DNA of 64,000 nucleotides from Pseudomonas sp. MRSN 12121. Lineage in GTDB: Bacteria; Pseudomonadota; Gammaproteobacteria; Pseudomonadales; Pseudomonadaceae. The stretch spans positions 2,751,388 to 2,815,387 of the forward strand of contig NZ_CP010892.1 of NCBI RefSeq assembly GCF_000931465.1. Reading direction: 5' to 3'. The position numbers and the translations under genes were made by a program. This document shows positions 20,441 through 28,047 of this stretch, in pieces (position 1 is the first letter of the stretch; every line of letters begins with the position of its first letter). The notes beneath the pieces were generated by a model. That model did not search any database. It had not been told where the DNA came from and saw only the letters and a list, made by a program, of their open reading frames with translations.

Positions 20441-21388
20441 TCAGCGGTTCGAATCCAGCGCCTCTTGCTCGACCTTCGCCTCGGGCGCTTCGTCGCCCTT
20501 GCCCCGGGTCTTCAACTCGCTGACGATCACCGCCGCGACGATCAGCCCGCCACCCAGCAGGGCCAGTGCCGGCAGGCGCTCGCCGGCGATGCGCCCGACC
20601 AGCCCGGCCCACACCGGCTCACCGGCGTAGATCAGGGTGGCGCGGGTCGGCGACACGCTTTTCTGCGCCCAGTTCATCGCCACCTGGATCGCCGCGCTGG
20701 CGGCGCCCAGGCCCAGGGCGCTGGCCAGCAGCAGCCAGGAAAAGTCCGGCAGGGTTTCCCCGGTCGGTACTACCATCAAAAATGACAGCACCGAGGTCGC
20801 CGCCAGTTGCACCACGGTGACCCGGCGCACATCGACCTGGCCGGCATAGGTGCTGATAAGGATGATTTCCGCGGCGATCGCCACGGTGCTGATCAGGGTG
20901 GCGATTTCCCCGGGGCTGAAGTCCAGGGACGCGCCGCCGGGCCCGGAGAGCAGCATCAGGCCGGTAAAGGCCAGCATGATGCCGATGCTGGGCATCAGCC
21001 CCGGGCGCTTGCCCATGAACAGCCATTGCAGCAGCGGCACGAAGGGCACGTACAGCGCGGTGATAAAGGCCGACTGGCTGCTGGGAATGGTTTGCAGGCC
21101 CACGGTCTGCAGGCCGTAGCCGAGCATGATGGCGGTGCCGATGAACACCCCGGCCTTGAGTTCGAACAGGGTCAGGCCGCGCAGGCTGCGCAGCGAGAAC
21201 AGACCGACGATGCAGGCCGCCGCGGCGAAGCGCAGGCCGACGAAGAACATCGGGCCGCTGACGGTCATGGCGTGCTGCACCGTGAGGAAGGTGCCGCCCC
21301 AGACCATGGTGATCAGCACCAGCACGCACTCGGCTTTGCTCAGTTTGAAGAAAAAGGACGATGCTTTGCTGGCGTTCACAGACGTCAT
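20441..21388 (-). CDS. EamA/DMT-family exporter
   Basis: Ten-helix drug/metabolite exporter of the inner membrane, 315 residues, with two EamA repeats. The first repeat starts CVLVLITMVWGGTFLTVQHAM and includes FFVGLRFAAAACIVG; the pair closes with AGEPVWAGLVGRIAGERLPALALLGGGLIVAAVIVSE. A charged tail follows (TRGKGDEAPEAKVEQEALDS). ATG 21388 is used; the frame extends upstream, but that stretch overlaps the divergent regulator and is not membrane-like. A regulator is transcribed divergently and a palindrome lies between them, so local control is likely. Substrate unknown, perhaps an amino acid. Confidence 0.88.
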   Translation of the reverse strand: MTSVNASKASSFFFKLSKAECVLVLITMVWGGTFLTVQHAMTVSGPMFFVGLRFAAAACIVGLFSLRSLRGLTLFELKAGVFIGTAIMLGYGLQTVGLQTIPSSQSAFITALYVPFVPLLQWLFMGKRPGLMPSIGIMLAFTGLMLLSGPGGASLDFSPGEIATLISTVAIAAEIILISTYAGQVDVRRVTVVQLAATSVLSFLMVVPTGETLPDFSWLLLASALGLGAASAAIQVAMNWAQKSVSPTRATLIYAGEPVWAGLVGRIAGERLPALALLGGGLIVAAVIVSELKTRGKGDEAPEAKVEQEALDSNR

Positions 21389-21435
21389 ACCTTGCGCGCT
21401 ACCCGGGGCGGCCGCACAATGCGCCGCGAAGTTGG

Positions 21436-21447
21436 GCAGTATACTGC
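21436..21447. promoter_or_regulatory. Perfect 12-bp palindrome in the divergent EamA/XRE promoter region
   Basis: GCAGTATACTGC is a perfect palindrome in the short gap between the EamA gene and the divergent XRE-cupin regulator. A related half-site (ACAGTGAGCAATATAGTGCAC) follows at about 21458-21478. Placement suits an operator for the adjacent regulator. Confidence 0.55.
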
Positions 21448-21472
21448 GCAAACCTACACAGTGAGCAATATA

Positions 21473-22036
21473 GTGCACAAGGATTCCGGGCAGCGCGCTT
21501 CCGTGCTGCAACATGTCAGTCAGAACGTCCGCCGGCTGCGCCACGCCGCCGAGCTGAGCCAGAGCGCCCTGGCGGAGAAATCCGGGGTCAGCCGGCGCAT
21601 GCTGGTGGCCATCGAGGCCGGCGAGAAGAATGTCAGCCTGAGCACCCTGGACCGGGTGGCCGAAGCCCTGGACGTGGCCTTCAGCGACCTGATCCAGGCC
21701 CCCGACGCCCGCGACCCGAGCCGGATCAACGAGCTGGCCTGGGCCGGGCGGCTTCCCGGGAGCAGGGCGGTGCTGCTGGCCAAGGCCAGCGCCAGCCGCG
21801 AAGTGGAGTTGTGGGAATGGCGCCTGGAGCCGGGCGAGCAGTACCTGTCGGAGCCGGACGCCGAAGGCTGGAGCGAGCAGCTGTATGTCTGCGAGGGCTG
21901 CCTGACCCTGATCCTGGGCGACCGGGAGCGGCGCCTGGAGCCCGGCGAGTTCTTCGCATTCGCCAGCAACCTGCCGCACATCTACCGCAACGATGGGCCG
22001 GTGGCGCTGCGGTTTGTCCGCAACGTGGTGATCTGA
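21473..22036 (+). CDS. XRE-cupin transcriptional regulator
   Basis: DNA-binding regulator of about 187 residues. Residues 10-65 form an XRE helix-turn-helix (VRRLRHAAELSQSALAEKSGVSRRMLVAIEAGEKNVSLSTLDRVAEAL). Residues 105-185 form a cupin (GEQYLSEPDAEGWSEQLYVCEGCLTLIL, then LEPGEFFAFASNLPHIYRNDG), which probably senses a small molecule. The start is uncertain: GTG 21473 is preferred; GTGs at 21461 and 21503 are in frame, and no start has a good ribosome site. It faces away from the EamA exporter, so repression of that exporter is the simplest role. Confidence 0.86.
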   Translation: MHKDSGQRASVLQHVSQNVRRLRHAAELSQSALAEKSGVSRRMLVAIEAGEKNVSLSTLDRVAEALDVAFSDLIQAPDARDPSRINELAWAGRLPGSRAVLLAKASASREVELWEWRLEPGEQYLSEPDAEGWSEQLYVCEGCLTLILGDRERRLEPGEFFAFASNLPHIYRNDGPVALRFVRNVVI

Positions 22037-22092
22037 ACGCTGTTGCCCAGGCAACAGCGCTTGAACACTTTGTCGGATCGAAATTCCAGTCG

Positions 22093-22132
22093 TTTATCGA
22101 TAAATAATCGTAACTATATGATTTTTATCGAT
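22093..22132 (+). promoter_or_regulatory. AT-rich promoter with paired ATCGAT sites upstream of the sfnB-like gene
   Basis: TTTATCGATAAA (22093-22104) is a perfect 12-bp palindrome. A second ATCGAT core lies at 22127-22132, 31 bp away, about three helical turns. Between them TATGAT (22117-22122) is a -10 candidate, 17 bp after TTATCG. The arrangement suggests a dimeric factor acting at two sites on this promoter. Confidence 0.5.
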
Positions 22133-22208
22133 TAATTATTCCGGCATGACTCCTGCAGTCTCCAAGTCAGAGCGGACCTTCCGCATTCGACAGGACCTGG
22201 AGTCGGCC

Positions 22209-23411
22209 ATGACAGCCTCTGCCCAACCCACCCGAACCGCCCACATCATCCGTTCCGACGCCGAGGCGATCGCCGTCGCCAGGACCCTGGCCGAGCGTTT
22301 CGCCGTCGAGGCCAGCGTGCGCGATCGCGAGCGCCGCCTGCCGTTCGCCGAACTCGACGAGTTTTCCGCCAGCGGCCTGTGGGGCATCACCATTCCCAAG
22401 GCCTACGGCGGCGCAGGGGTGTCCTATGTGACCGTGGCGCAGGTGATCAAGATCATCTCCGCCGCCGATTCCTCCCTGGGGCAGATCCCGCAGAACCACC
22501 TCGGGGTGCTCGACATCCTGCTGCAGGTCGCCAGCGAAGAGCAGAAGCGCCATTACTTCGCCAAGGTGCTGCAGGGTTATCGCTTCGGCAATGCCTTCTC
22601 CGAGGCCGGCAGCAAGCACGCCGGCGCCTTCGAGACGCGCATCCGCTTCAACGCCGACGGCGCGCGGATCGACGGCGAGAAGTTCTACTGCACCGGCGCG
22701 CTGTTCGCCCATATCGTGCCCGCGGTGGCGGTCGACGAAGAGAACCGGGCGTTCATCGCCTTTATCGAGCGCGACAACCCCGGCCTGACCGTGATCGACA
22801 GCTGGGACGGCTTTGGCCAGCGCATCACGGCCAGCGGCGGCGTGACCCTGGATGCCGTGCAGGTGCCGCTGAGCGCGGTGATCCCGGCGCACCGCGCGTT
22901 CGACGAACCCACCGCCGACGGGCCGATTTCGCAGATCATCCAGGCGGCGGTGGACACCGGCCTGGCGGTCGGTGCCCTGGAAGAGGCCAAGCGCCACGCG
23001 CGGCAGGCGCGGCCGTGGATCGACAGCGGCCAGGATCACGGCTGGCAGGACCCGTTCACCATCGCCGCCATCGGCGACCTGGAATGGCGGGTCCATGGCA
23101 CCGAGGCGATCCTGGAGAAGGCCGGCCTGGCCATCGACCAGGCCCTGCGCGAGCCCAACGAGGACACGGTGGCCCACGCCTCGGTGGTGGTGGCGCAGGC
23201 CAAGGTGCTATCGGCCGAAAGCGCCTTGCTCGCCAGCAGCAAGCTGTTCGAGCTGGCCGGCACCCGCTCGGTGCTGGGCAAGCACAACCTCGACCGCTAC
23301 TGGCGCAACGCCCGGACCCACACCCTGCATGACCCGGCGCGCTGGAAATACCACCTGGTCGGCAACTTCCTGCTCAACGGCATCAAGCCGGCCCGTCACG
23401 CCTGGAACTGA
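22209..23411 (+). CDS. sfnB: SfnB-family acyl-CoA dehydrogenase-like sulfur-acquisition oxidoreductase
   Basis: Flavin oxidoreductase of the acyl-CoA dehydrogenase fold, in the group used when cells take sulfur from organosulfur compounds. Typical parts are the N-terminal helical domain (FAELDEFSASGLWGITIPKAYGGAGVSYVT), the substrate/FAD strand region (GNAFSEAGSKHAG ... GEKFYCTGALFAH) and a C-terminal helical domain ending RWKYHLVGNFLLNGIKPARHAW. ATG 22209 follows CTGGAG; ATG 22146 would add 21 residues but lacks a ribosome site. It leads a run of ten same-strand genes with an FMN monooxygenase and an ABC importer, which supports a desulfurisation role. The exact substrate is unknown. Confidence 0.88.
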   Translation: MTASAQPTRTAHIIRSDAEAIAVARTLAERFAVEASVRDRERRLPFAELDEFSASGLWGITIPKAYGGAGVSYVTVAQVIKIISAADSSLGQIPQNHLGVLDILLQVASEEQKRHYFAKVLQGYRFGNAFSEAGSKHAGAFETRIRFNADGARIDGEKFYCTGALFAHIVPAVAVDEENRAFIAFIERDNPGLTVIDSWDGFGQRITASGGVTLDAVQVPLSAVIPAHRAFDEPTADGPISQIIQAAVDTGLAVGALEEAKRHARQARPWIDSGQDHGWQDPFTIAAIGDLEWRVHGTEAILEKAGLAIDQALREPNEDTVAHASVVVAQAKVLSAESALLASSKLFELAGTRSVLGKHNLDRYWRNARTHTLHDPARWKYHLVGNFLLNGIKPARHAWN

Positions 23412-23421
23412 GGAATCGCCC

Positions 23422-23913
23422 ATGAACGCATTGAGCCAACAACCGCTGAGCCAGGCGGCCACCCCCGAAAACCCTGGCGTCGAGCCGCACGATCGCGCCG
23501 GCGACGACCTGCGCCGCGCCCGCGAGCTGCTGCAGGCGACCCTGGCGTTCGTGCGCGAGCAGGCCCGGCCCTGGCCCGGCAGCGGGCTGGCGCAGGCCAG
23601 CGACGACCCCTACGTGATCAGCCGCTTCGGCGATCTGCTGATCCGCATCGAAGTCGCCGCCGCCTTGCATGAACGGGCACAGGCCCTGCGCACGGCCGCG
23701 GGCGATGTCGCCGAAATCGGCGTGGCCCGCGCCGAGGCGCTGATCGCCGCCCGGCAAGCCCTGCTGGCGGCGAGCGACGCCGAGTTCGAGCTGAGCGGCC
23801 AGCGCAGCCCGTTGCCCGCCGCGCTGGATGAACCGCTGCGCTGGCAGTATCAGTTGATCGGCAACTACCGCCTCAACGGCGTGGTGCCACAAGGTTTCAG
23901 GAGTGCTGTGTGA
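23422..23913 (+). CDS. Stand-alone acyl-CoA-dehydrogenase C-terminal-domain protein
   Basis: A 163-residue helical protein. Its end, RWQYQLIGNYRLNGVVPQGF, closely echoes the last residues of the SfnB-like protein just upstream, and DDPYVISRFGDLLIRIEVAAALHERA matches the start of that protein's C-terminal helical domain. It has no N-terminal or middle domain and so no full flavin site. It may pair with the SfnB-like enzyme as a heteromeric partner or be a reduced duplicate kept for a structural role. It begins 10 bp after sfnB and its TGA overlaps the next ATG, so it is translated as part of the operon. Confidence 0.75.
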   Translation: MNALSQQPLSQAATPENPGVEPHDRAGDDLRRARELLQATLAFVREQARPWPGSGLAQASDDPYVISRFGDLLIRIEVAAALHERAQALRTAAGDVAEIGVARAEALIAARQALLAASDAEFELSGQRSPLPAALDEPLRWQYQLIGNYRLNGVVPQGFRSAV

Positions 23914-25331
23914 TGTCCCGCGAAATCCGTCTCAACGCCTTCGACATGAACTGTGTCGGCCACCAGTCGCCGGGCCTGTGGGCGCACCCGCGGGACCGCT
24001 CCTGGCAATACAAGGACCTCGAATACTGGACCGACCTGGCGCGGATTCTCGAACGCGGCAAGTTCGACGGCCTGTTCATCGCCGATGTGCTGGGCATCTA
24101 CGACGTCTACCAGGGCAATGGTCAGGCGGCGATCCGCCAGGCGGCCCAGGTGCCGGTGAACGATCCGTTGCAACTGATCCCGCCGATGGCGCTGGTCACC
24201 GAACACCTGGGATTCGGCCTGACCGCCTCGCTGTCGTTCGAGCATCCCTATCCCTTCGCCCGGCGGCTGTCGACCCTCGACCACCTGACCAAGGGGCGGG
24301 CCGGCTGGAACATCGTCACGTCCTACCTGGAAAGCGGGGCGAAGAACCTCGGGCAAAAGGCCCAGACCGAGCACGACACCCGCTACGACTACGCCGAGGA
24401 GTACCTGGAGGTCTGCTACAAGCTCTGGGAAGGCAGCTGGGAAGACGGCGCGGTGCTGCGCGACCGCGAGCGGCGGATCTTCAGCGACCCGAGCAAGATC
24501 CATGAGATCCGCCACGTCGGCCAACACTTCCAGGTGCCGGGCATCCACCTCTGCGAACCTTCGCCGCAGCGCACGCCGGTGCTCTACCAGGCCGGGGCGT
24601 CGAGCCGCGGCAAGCAGTTCGCCGCCGAACAGGCCGAGTGCGTGTTCGTCGCCGCGCCGTCCAAGGTGCTGCTGAAGAAGACCGTGGCCGATATCCGCCG
24701 CCGGGCCGCCGAGGCCGGGCGCGATCCGGCGAAGATCCTGATCTTCAACCTGCAGACGGTGATCCTCGGCGAAACCGACGCCAAGGCCCGGGCCAAGTTC
24801 GAGGAGTACAAGTCCTGGGTCAGCTATGAAGGCGCCATGGCGCTGATTTCCGGCTGGACCGGCATCGATTTCAGCCAGTTCCAGCCCCACGAGCCGCTCA
24901 AGCATGTGCACACCAATGCCATCCAGTCGGCGGTCGAGGCCTTTTCCACGGCCGATCCGAACAAGGTCTGGACGCCCCACGAACTGGCCGACTGGGTCGG
25001 CATCGGCGGCTTCGGCCCGTTGTTCGTCGGCGGCCCGGAAACCGTGGCCGACCTGTTGCAGGAATGGGTCGAGGACACCGATGTGGACGGCTTCAACCTG
25101 GCCTACGCGCTGACCCATGAAACCTTTGTCGACGCGGTCGAGCTGCTGGTGCCCGAGTTGCAGAAGCGCGGCGTGTACAAGACCGAATACGCCCCCGGGA
25201 CCCTGCGCGAGAAGCTGTTCGGCGCCGGGCCGCGCCTGCCGCAGACGCACCCCGGCAGCGCCTATCGCGACCTGGCGGCGTGGCAGCGAGCGCAGCAGAA
25301 GGTCGCCTCTGTGCGGGTGCCTGCGCTGTAG
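23913..25331 (+). CDS. FMN-dependent monooxygenase, NtaA/SnaA/DszA type
   Basis: Two-component FMNH2-dependent monooxygenase of the bacterial luciferase superfamily, 472 residues. Motifs include MNCVGHQSPGLWAHPRDRS at the N-terminus, ERGKFDGLFIADVLG, LTASLSFEHPYPFARRLSTLDHLTKGRAGWNIVTSY (flavin site) and PVLYQAGASSRGKQFAAEQAECVFV. The family oxidises nitrilotriacetate, dimethyl sulfide (DmoA), sulfones and thiophenes. Next to an SfnB-like gene an organosulfur substrate is likely. It needs a separate flavin reductase, not seen here. Starts at ATG 23913, sharing one base with the preceding stop; GTG 23910 is a weaker option. Confidence 0.9.
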   Translation: MSREIRLNAFDMNCVGHQSPGLWAHPRDRSWQYKDLEYWTDLARILERGKFDGLFIADVLGIYDVYQGNGQAAIRQAAQVPVNDPLQLIPPMALVTEHLGFGLTASLSFEHPYPFARRLSTLDHLTKGRAGWNIVTSYLESGAKNLGQKAQTEHDTRYDYAEEYLEVCYKLWEGSWEDGAVLRDRERRIFSDPSKIHEIRHVGQHFQVPGIHLCEPSPQRTPVLYQAGASSRGKQFAAEQAECVFVAAPSKVLLKKTVADIRRRAAEAGRDPAKILIFNLQTVILGETDAKARAKFEEYKSWVSYEGAMALISGWTGIDFSQFQPHEPLKHVHTNAIQSAVEAFSTADPNKVWTPHELADWVGIGGFGPLFVGGPETVADLLQEWVEDTDVDGFNLAYALTHETFVDAVELLVPELQKRGVYKTEYAPGTLREKLFGAGPRLPQTHPGSAYRDLAAWQRAQQKVASVRVPAL

Positions 25332-25400
25332 CCGCACCTACCGATCACCCCTCAGCCAGCGGACCACCGCACGCTTTTGCCCAAGGAACGAGGTCAATCC

Positions 25401-26390
25401 ATGAGCGTGCATGAACTCAAGCGTTCGCCGCTGGCGAGCGCCCCGGCCCCGGAACAGGCGGCGCTGCCCGCCGACGCCCTGGCGCGCCTGCAACACTGGG
25501 CGCAGGTCAGCCCGTTGCACAACGCCCTGCGCCACAAGCGCCACGGCCAGTGGTACGGCTGGCGCTGGATCGATGCCTTGCGCGATGTCGAGCGCCTGGC
25601 CGACGGCCTGCGCCAGCAGGGCTGCGACGGGCATTCGCGGCTGGCGGTCAGCGGCCCGTTCGAGCCGAATCTGTTGTTGCTGGCGCTGGCGGCGCACAGC
25701 ATCGGCGCCCAGGTCCTGGTCCTCGACGACAACCTCGGCGCCGAGGCGTTGCAGCAGGCCCTGTGGCGCCTGCAACCGAGCCATGGCTTCGTGCATGCGC
25801 GCCAGTCATTGCTGCGCTGGGTCGCGGCCGGCGAAAACGGCGTGGCGTCGCCGCGGCTGATCACCGACCAGCCGGTGCCGCGCCTGGCGCAAGGCGCGCG
25901 CCAGCCGGTGCTGGCCTTCGGCGAACTGCTGGGCGTCAGCGAAGCCCCGCGCCAGCAACGCTACTGGCGCCACCCGGCCCACGAGTCGCAGCTGTGGAGC
26001 GAGGAGGGCACGGAGTGGGCGCAGGGCCTGGAGGTGATCCTCACCCAGTGGCTGGGCAGCGGCCACAGCCTGGCGTTTCCGGAAAGCCGCGGTTCGGCCA
26101 GCCGCGACCGGCGCGAGGCGGTGCCCAGCGGCCTGCTGTTGTCCGCCGCGCGCCTGCAACGCCTGGCCGACGAGATCGAGAGCCGCCTGGCGCCCCCGGG
26201 CAGCTGGCGCCGCCGGCTCTGCGAATGGGCCATCGCCCAGCCGCAACGGCCGGTGCAACGCCTGATCAAGCACCGCGTGCGGCGGCTCCTGGGCTTCCAG
26301 CGCCTGCACTACATCTGGCAGGCCCCCAGCTCGCCGGCGAAACCCGCGGCGCCCCTGTGGCTGGCCGAATTCAAACGGAACATCGCATGA
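25401..26390 (+). CDS. Degenerate AMP-binding (acyl-CoA synthetase-like) protein
   Basis: Looks like the N-terminal part of an AMP-forming ligase. LQHWAQVSPLHNALRHKRHGQWYGWRWIDALRDVERLADGLRQQG and LAALAAHSIGAQVLVLDDNLGAEALQQAL follow the usual opening of that fold. The catalytic core is missing: there is no TSGTTGxPKG-like loop, no YGxTE motif and no C-terminal lysine domain, and at 329 residues it is about half the family length. Liv-type importer operons often start with a complete acyl-CoA ligase, so this may be a decayed or repurposed version. The frame is intact and its stop overlaps the ATPase start (ATGA), so it is probably still made. Confidence 0.7.
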   Translation: MSVHELKRSPLASAPAPEQAALPADALARLQHWAQVSPLHNALRHKRHGQWYGWRWIDALRDVERLADGLRQQGCDGHSRLAVSGPFEPNLLLLALAAHSIGAQVLVLDDNLGAEALQQALWRLQPSHGFVHARQSLLRWVAAGENGVASPRLITDQPVPRLAQGARQPVLAFGELLGVSEAPRQQRYWRHPAHESQLWSEEGTEWAQGLEVILTQWLGSGHSLAFPESRGSASRDRREAVPSGLLLSAARLQRLADEIESRLAPPGSWRRRLCEWAIAQPQRPVQRLIKHRVRRLLGFQRLHYIWQAPSSPAKPAAPLWLAEFKRNIA

Positions 26391-27166
26391 ACCCTGCCGA
26401 ACCCATCCTGCAAGTCCAGGGCGTTTCCCTGTCGTTCAAGGGCGTGAAGGCCATCGACCGCCTGTCCTTCGCGGTGCGCCGCGGCGAGATCTGCGCGCTG
26501 ATCGGTCCCAATGGCGCCGGCAAGAGTTCGCTGCTCAACATCCTCAACGGCGTCTACCGCTTCGACGCCGGGGCGATTGTCTTCGAGCGCGAGACGCTGA
26601 CCCGCATCGACCCCTTGCAGGCCGCGCGCCGGGGCATCGGCCGCACCTTCCAGAACAATGCGCTGTTCAAGAAGATGAGCGTGATCGACAACCTGCTCAC
26701 CGGCCTGTCGCGGCATACCCGCGCCAGCGTCCTCGAACAGGCCCTGGGGCTGCCCCGGGCGCGGCGCGAGGCGCGGGCCTACCGCCAGCGCGCCCAGGGC
26801 ATCCTGCAGTTCCTCGAATTGCAGGCCCAGCGCGACGTGCCGGTGGGCAACCTGGCCTACGGCCTGCAGAAGCGCGTCGAGTTGGGCCGGGCGCTGATCG
26901 CCGGCCCGACCCTGTTGCTGCTGGACGAGCCCATGGCCGGCATGAACGCCGAGGAGAAGCAGGACATGGCGCGGTTCATCGCCGACATCAACCGCGACCT
27001 CGGCACCACCGTGGTATTGATCGAGCACGACATGGGGGTGGTCATGGACCTGTCCGACCATGTGGTGGTGCTCGACTACGGGCGCAAGATCGGCGACGGC
27101 AGCCCGGCCCAGGTGCAGGCCGACCCAGAGGTGATCGCCGCCTACCTGGGAGCGTCGCCGGCATGA
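26387..27166 (+). CDS. Branched-chain-type ABC transporter ATPase (LivG-like)
   Basis: First of two ATPases of a Liv-type importer, 259 residues. It has Walker A GPNGAGKSS, Q-loop RTFQNNALF, a family-typical signature region NLAYGLQKRVELGRAL, in which a canonical LSGGQ is replaced by LAYGLQKR, and Walker B LLLLDEPMAGM, then the switch IEHDMGVVMDLSDHVVVLDYG. LAYG instead of LSGG is normal for LivG proteins. The start overlaps the previous stop and the end overlaps the permease start. Confidence 0.92.
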   Translation: MNPAEPILQVQGVSLSFKGVKAIDRLSFAVRRGEICALIGPNGAGKSSLLNILNGVYRFDAGAIVFERETLTRIDPLQAARRGIGRTFQNNALFKKMSVIDNLLTGLSRHTRASVLEQALGLPRARREARAYRQRAQGILQFLELQAQRDVPVGNLAYGLQKRVELGRALIAGPTLLLLDEPMAGMNAEEKQDMARFIADINRDLGTTVVLIEHDMGVVMDLSDHVVVLDYGRKIGDGSPAQVQADPEVIAAYLGASPA

Positions 27167-28044
27167 GCTTTTTCTTCGAGACCCTGCTCGGCGGCTTGCT
27201 GGCCGGCACCCTGTATTCCCTGGTGGCCATCGGTTTCGTGCTGATCTACAAGGCCAGCGGGGTGTTCAACTTCGCCCAGGGCGCGATGCTGCTGTTCGCC
27301 GCGCTGACCTTCGTCAGCCTGCACGAGCAGGGCCTGCCGTTCGCCCTGGCGCTGCTGCTGAGCGTGCTGGTGATGATCGCCGGCGCCTGGCTGATCGAGC
27401 GCCTGGTGCTGCGGCCCTTGGTCAACCGCTCGCAGATCACCCTGTTCATGGCCACCCTGGGCCTGTCGTTCGTCATCGAGGGCCTGGCCCAGGGCCTGAT
27501 GGGTTCCCAGGTGCGGGCGCTGGACCTGGGCATCGACGATGTGCCGCTGTTCCTCGGGCCGCTGATGGTCAGCCAGTTCGACCTGATCGCCGCGGCCGTG
27601 GCCCTGGTGCTGGTGACGGTGCTGGCGCTGCTGTTCAACAAGACCCGCATCGGCGTGTCGCTGCGCGCGGTGGCCGACGACACCACGGCGGCGCTGTCGA
27701 TCGGCATCGACCTCAACCGCATCTGGCGGATCGTCTGGGCCGTGGCCGGGGTGGTCGGGCTGGTGGCCGGGCTGCTCTGGGGGGCGCGCCAGGGGGTGCA
27801 GTTCTCGCTGTCGCTGGTGGTGCTCAAGGCCTTGCCGGTGCTGATCATCGGCGGCTTCACCTCGATCGGCGGGGCGATCGCCGGCGGGTTGATCGTCGGC
27901 GCCGCGGAGAACCTGGCCGAGGTCTATATCGGGCCGCTGCTCGGTGGCGGCATCACGCCCTGGTTCGCCTACGTGCTGGCCCTGGCCTTCCTTTACATCC
28001 GTCCCGCCGGCCTGTTCGGCGAGCGCGCCATCGAGCGAGTCTGA
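27163..28044 (+). CDS. Branched-chain-type ABC transporter permease (LivH-like)
   Basis: Inner-membrane permease, 293 residues, with about eight hydrophobic helices. It shows the LivH opening GGLLAGTLYSLVAIGFVLIYKASGVFNFAQGAMLLFAAL and the late signature VLIIGGFTSIGGAIAGGLIVGAAENLAEVYI. It pairs with the LivM-like gene starting 3 bp after its stop. The likely ligand is an amino acid, an amide or a carboxylate such as an organosulfur acid, judged only from operon partners. Confidence 0.93.
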   Translation: MSFFFETLLGGLLAGTLYSLVAIGFVLIYKASGVFNFAQGAMLLFAALTFVSLHEQGLPFALALLLSVLVMIAGAWLIERLVLRPLVNRSQITLFMATLGLSFVIEGLAQGLMGSQVRALDLGIDDVPLFLGPLMVSQFDLIAAAVALVLVTVLALLFNKTRIGVSLRAVADDTTAALSIGIDLNRIWRIVWAVAGVVGLVAGLLWGARQGVQFSLSLVVLKALPVLIIGGFTSIGGAIAGGLIVGAAENLAEVYIGPLLGGGITPWFAYVLALAFLYIRPAGLFGERAIERV

Positions 28045-28047
28045 GCC

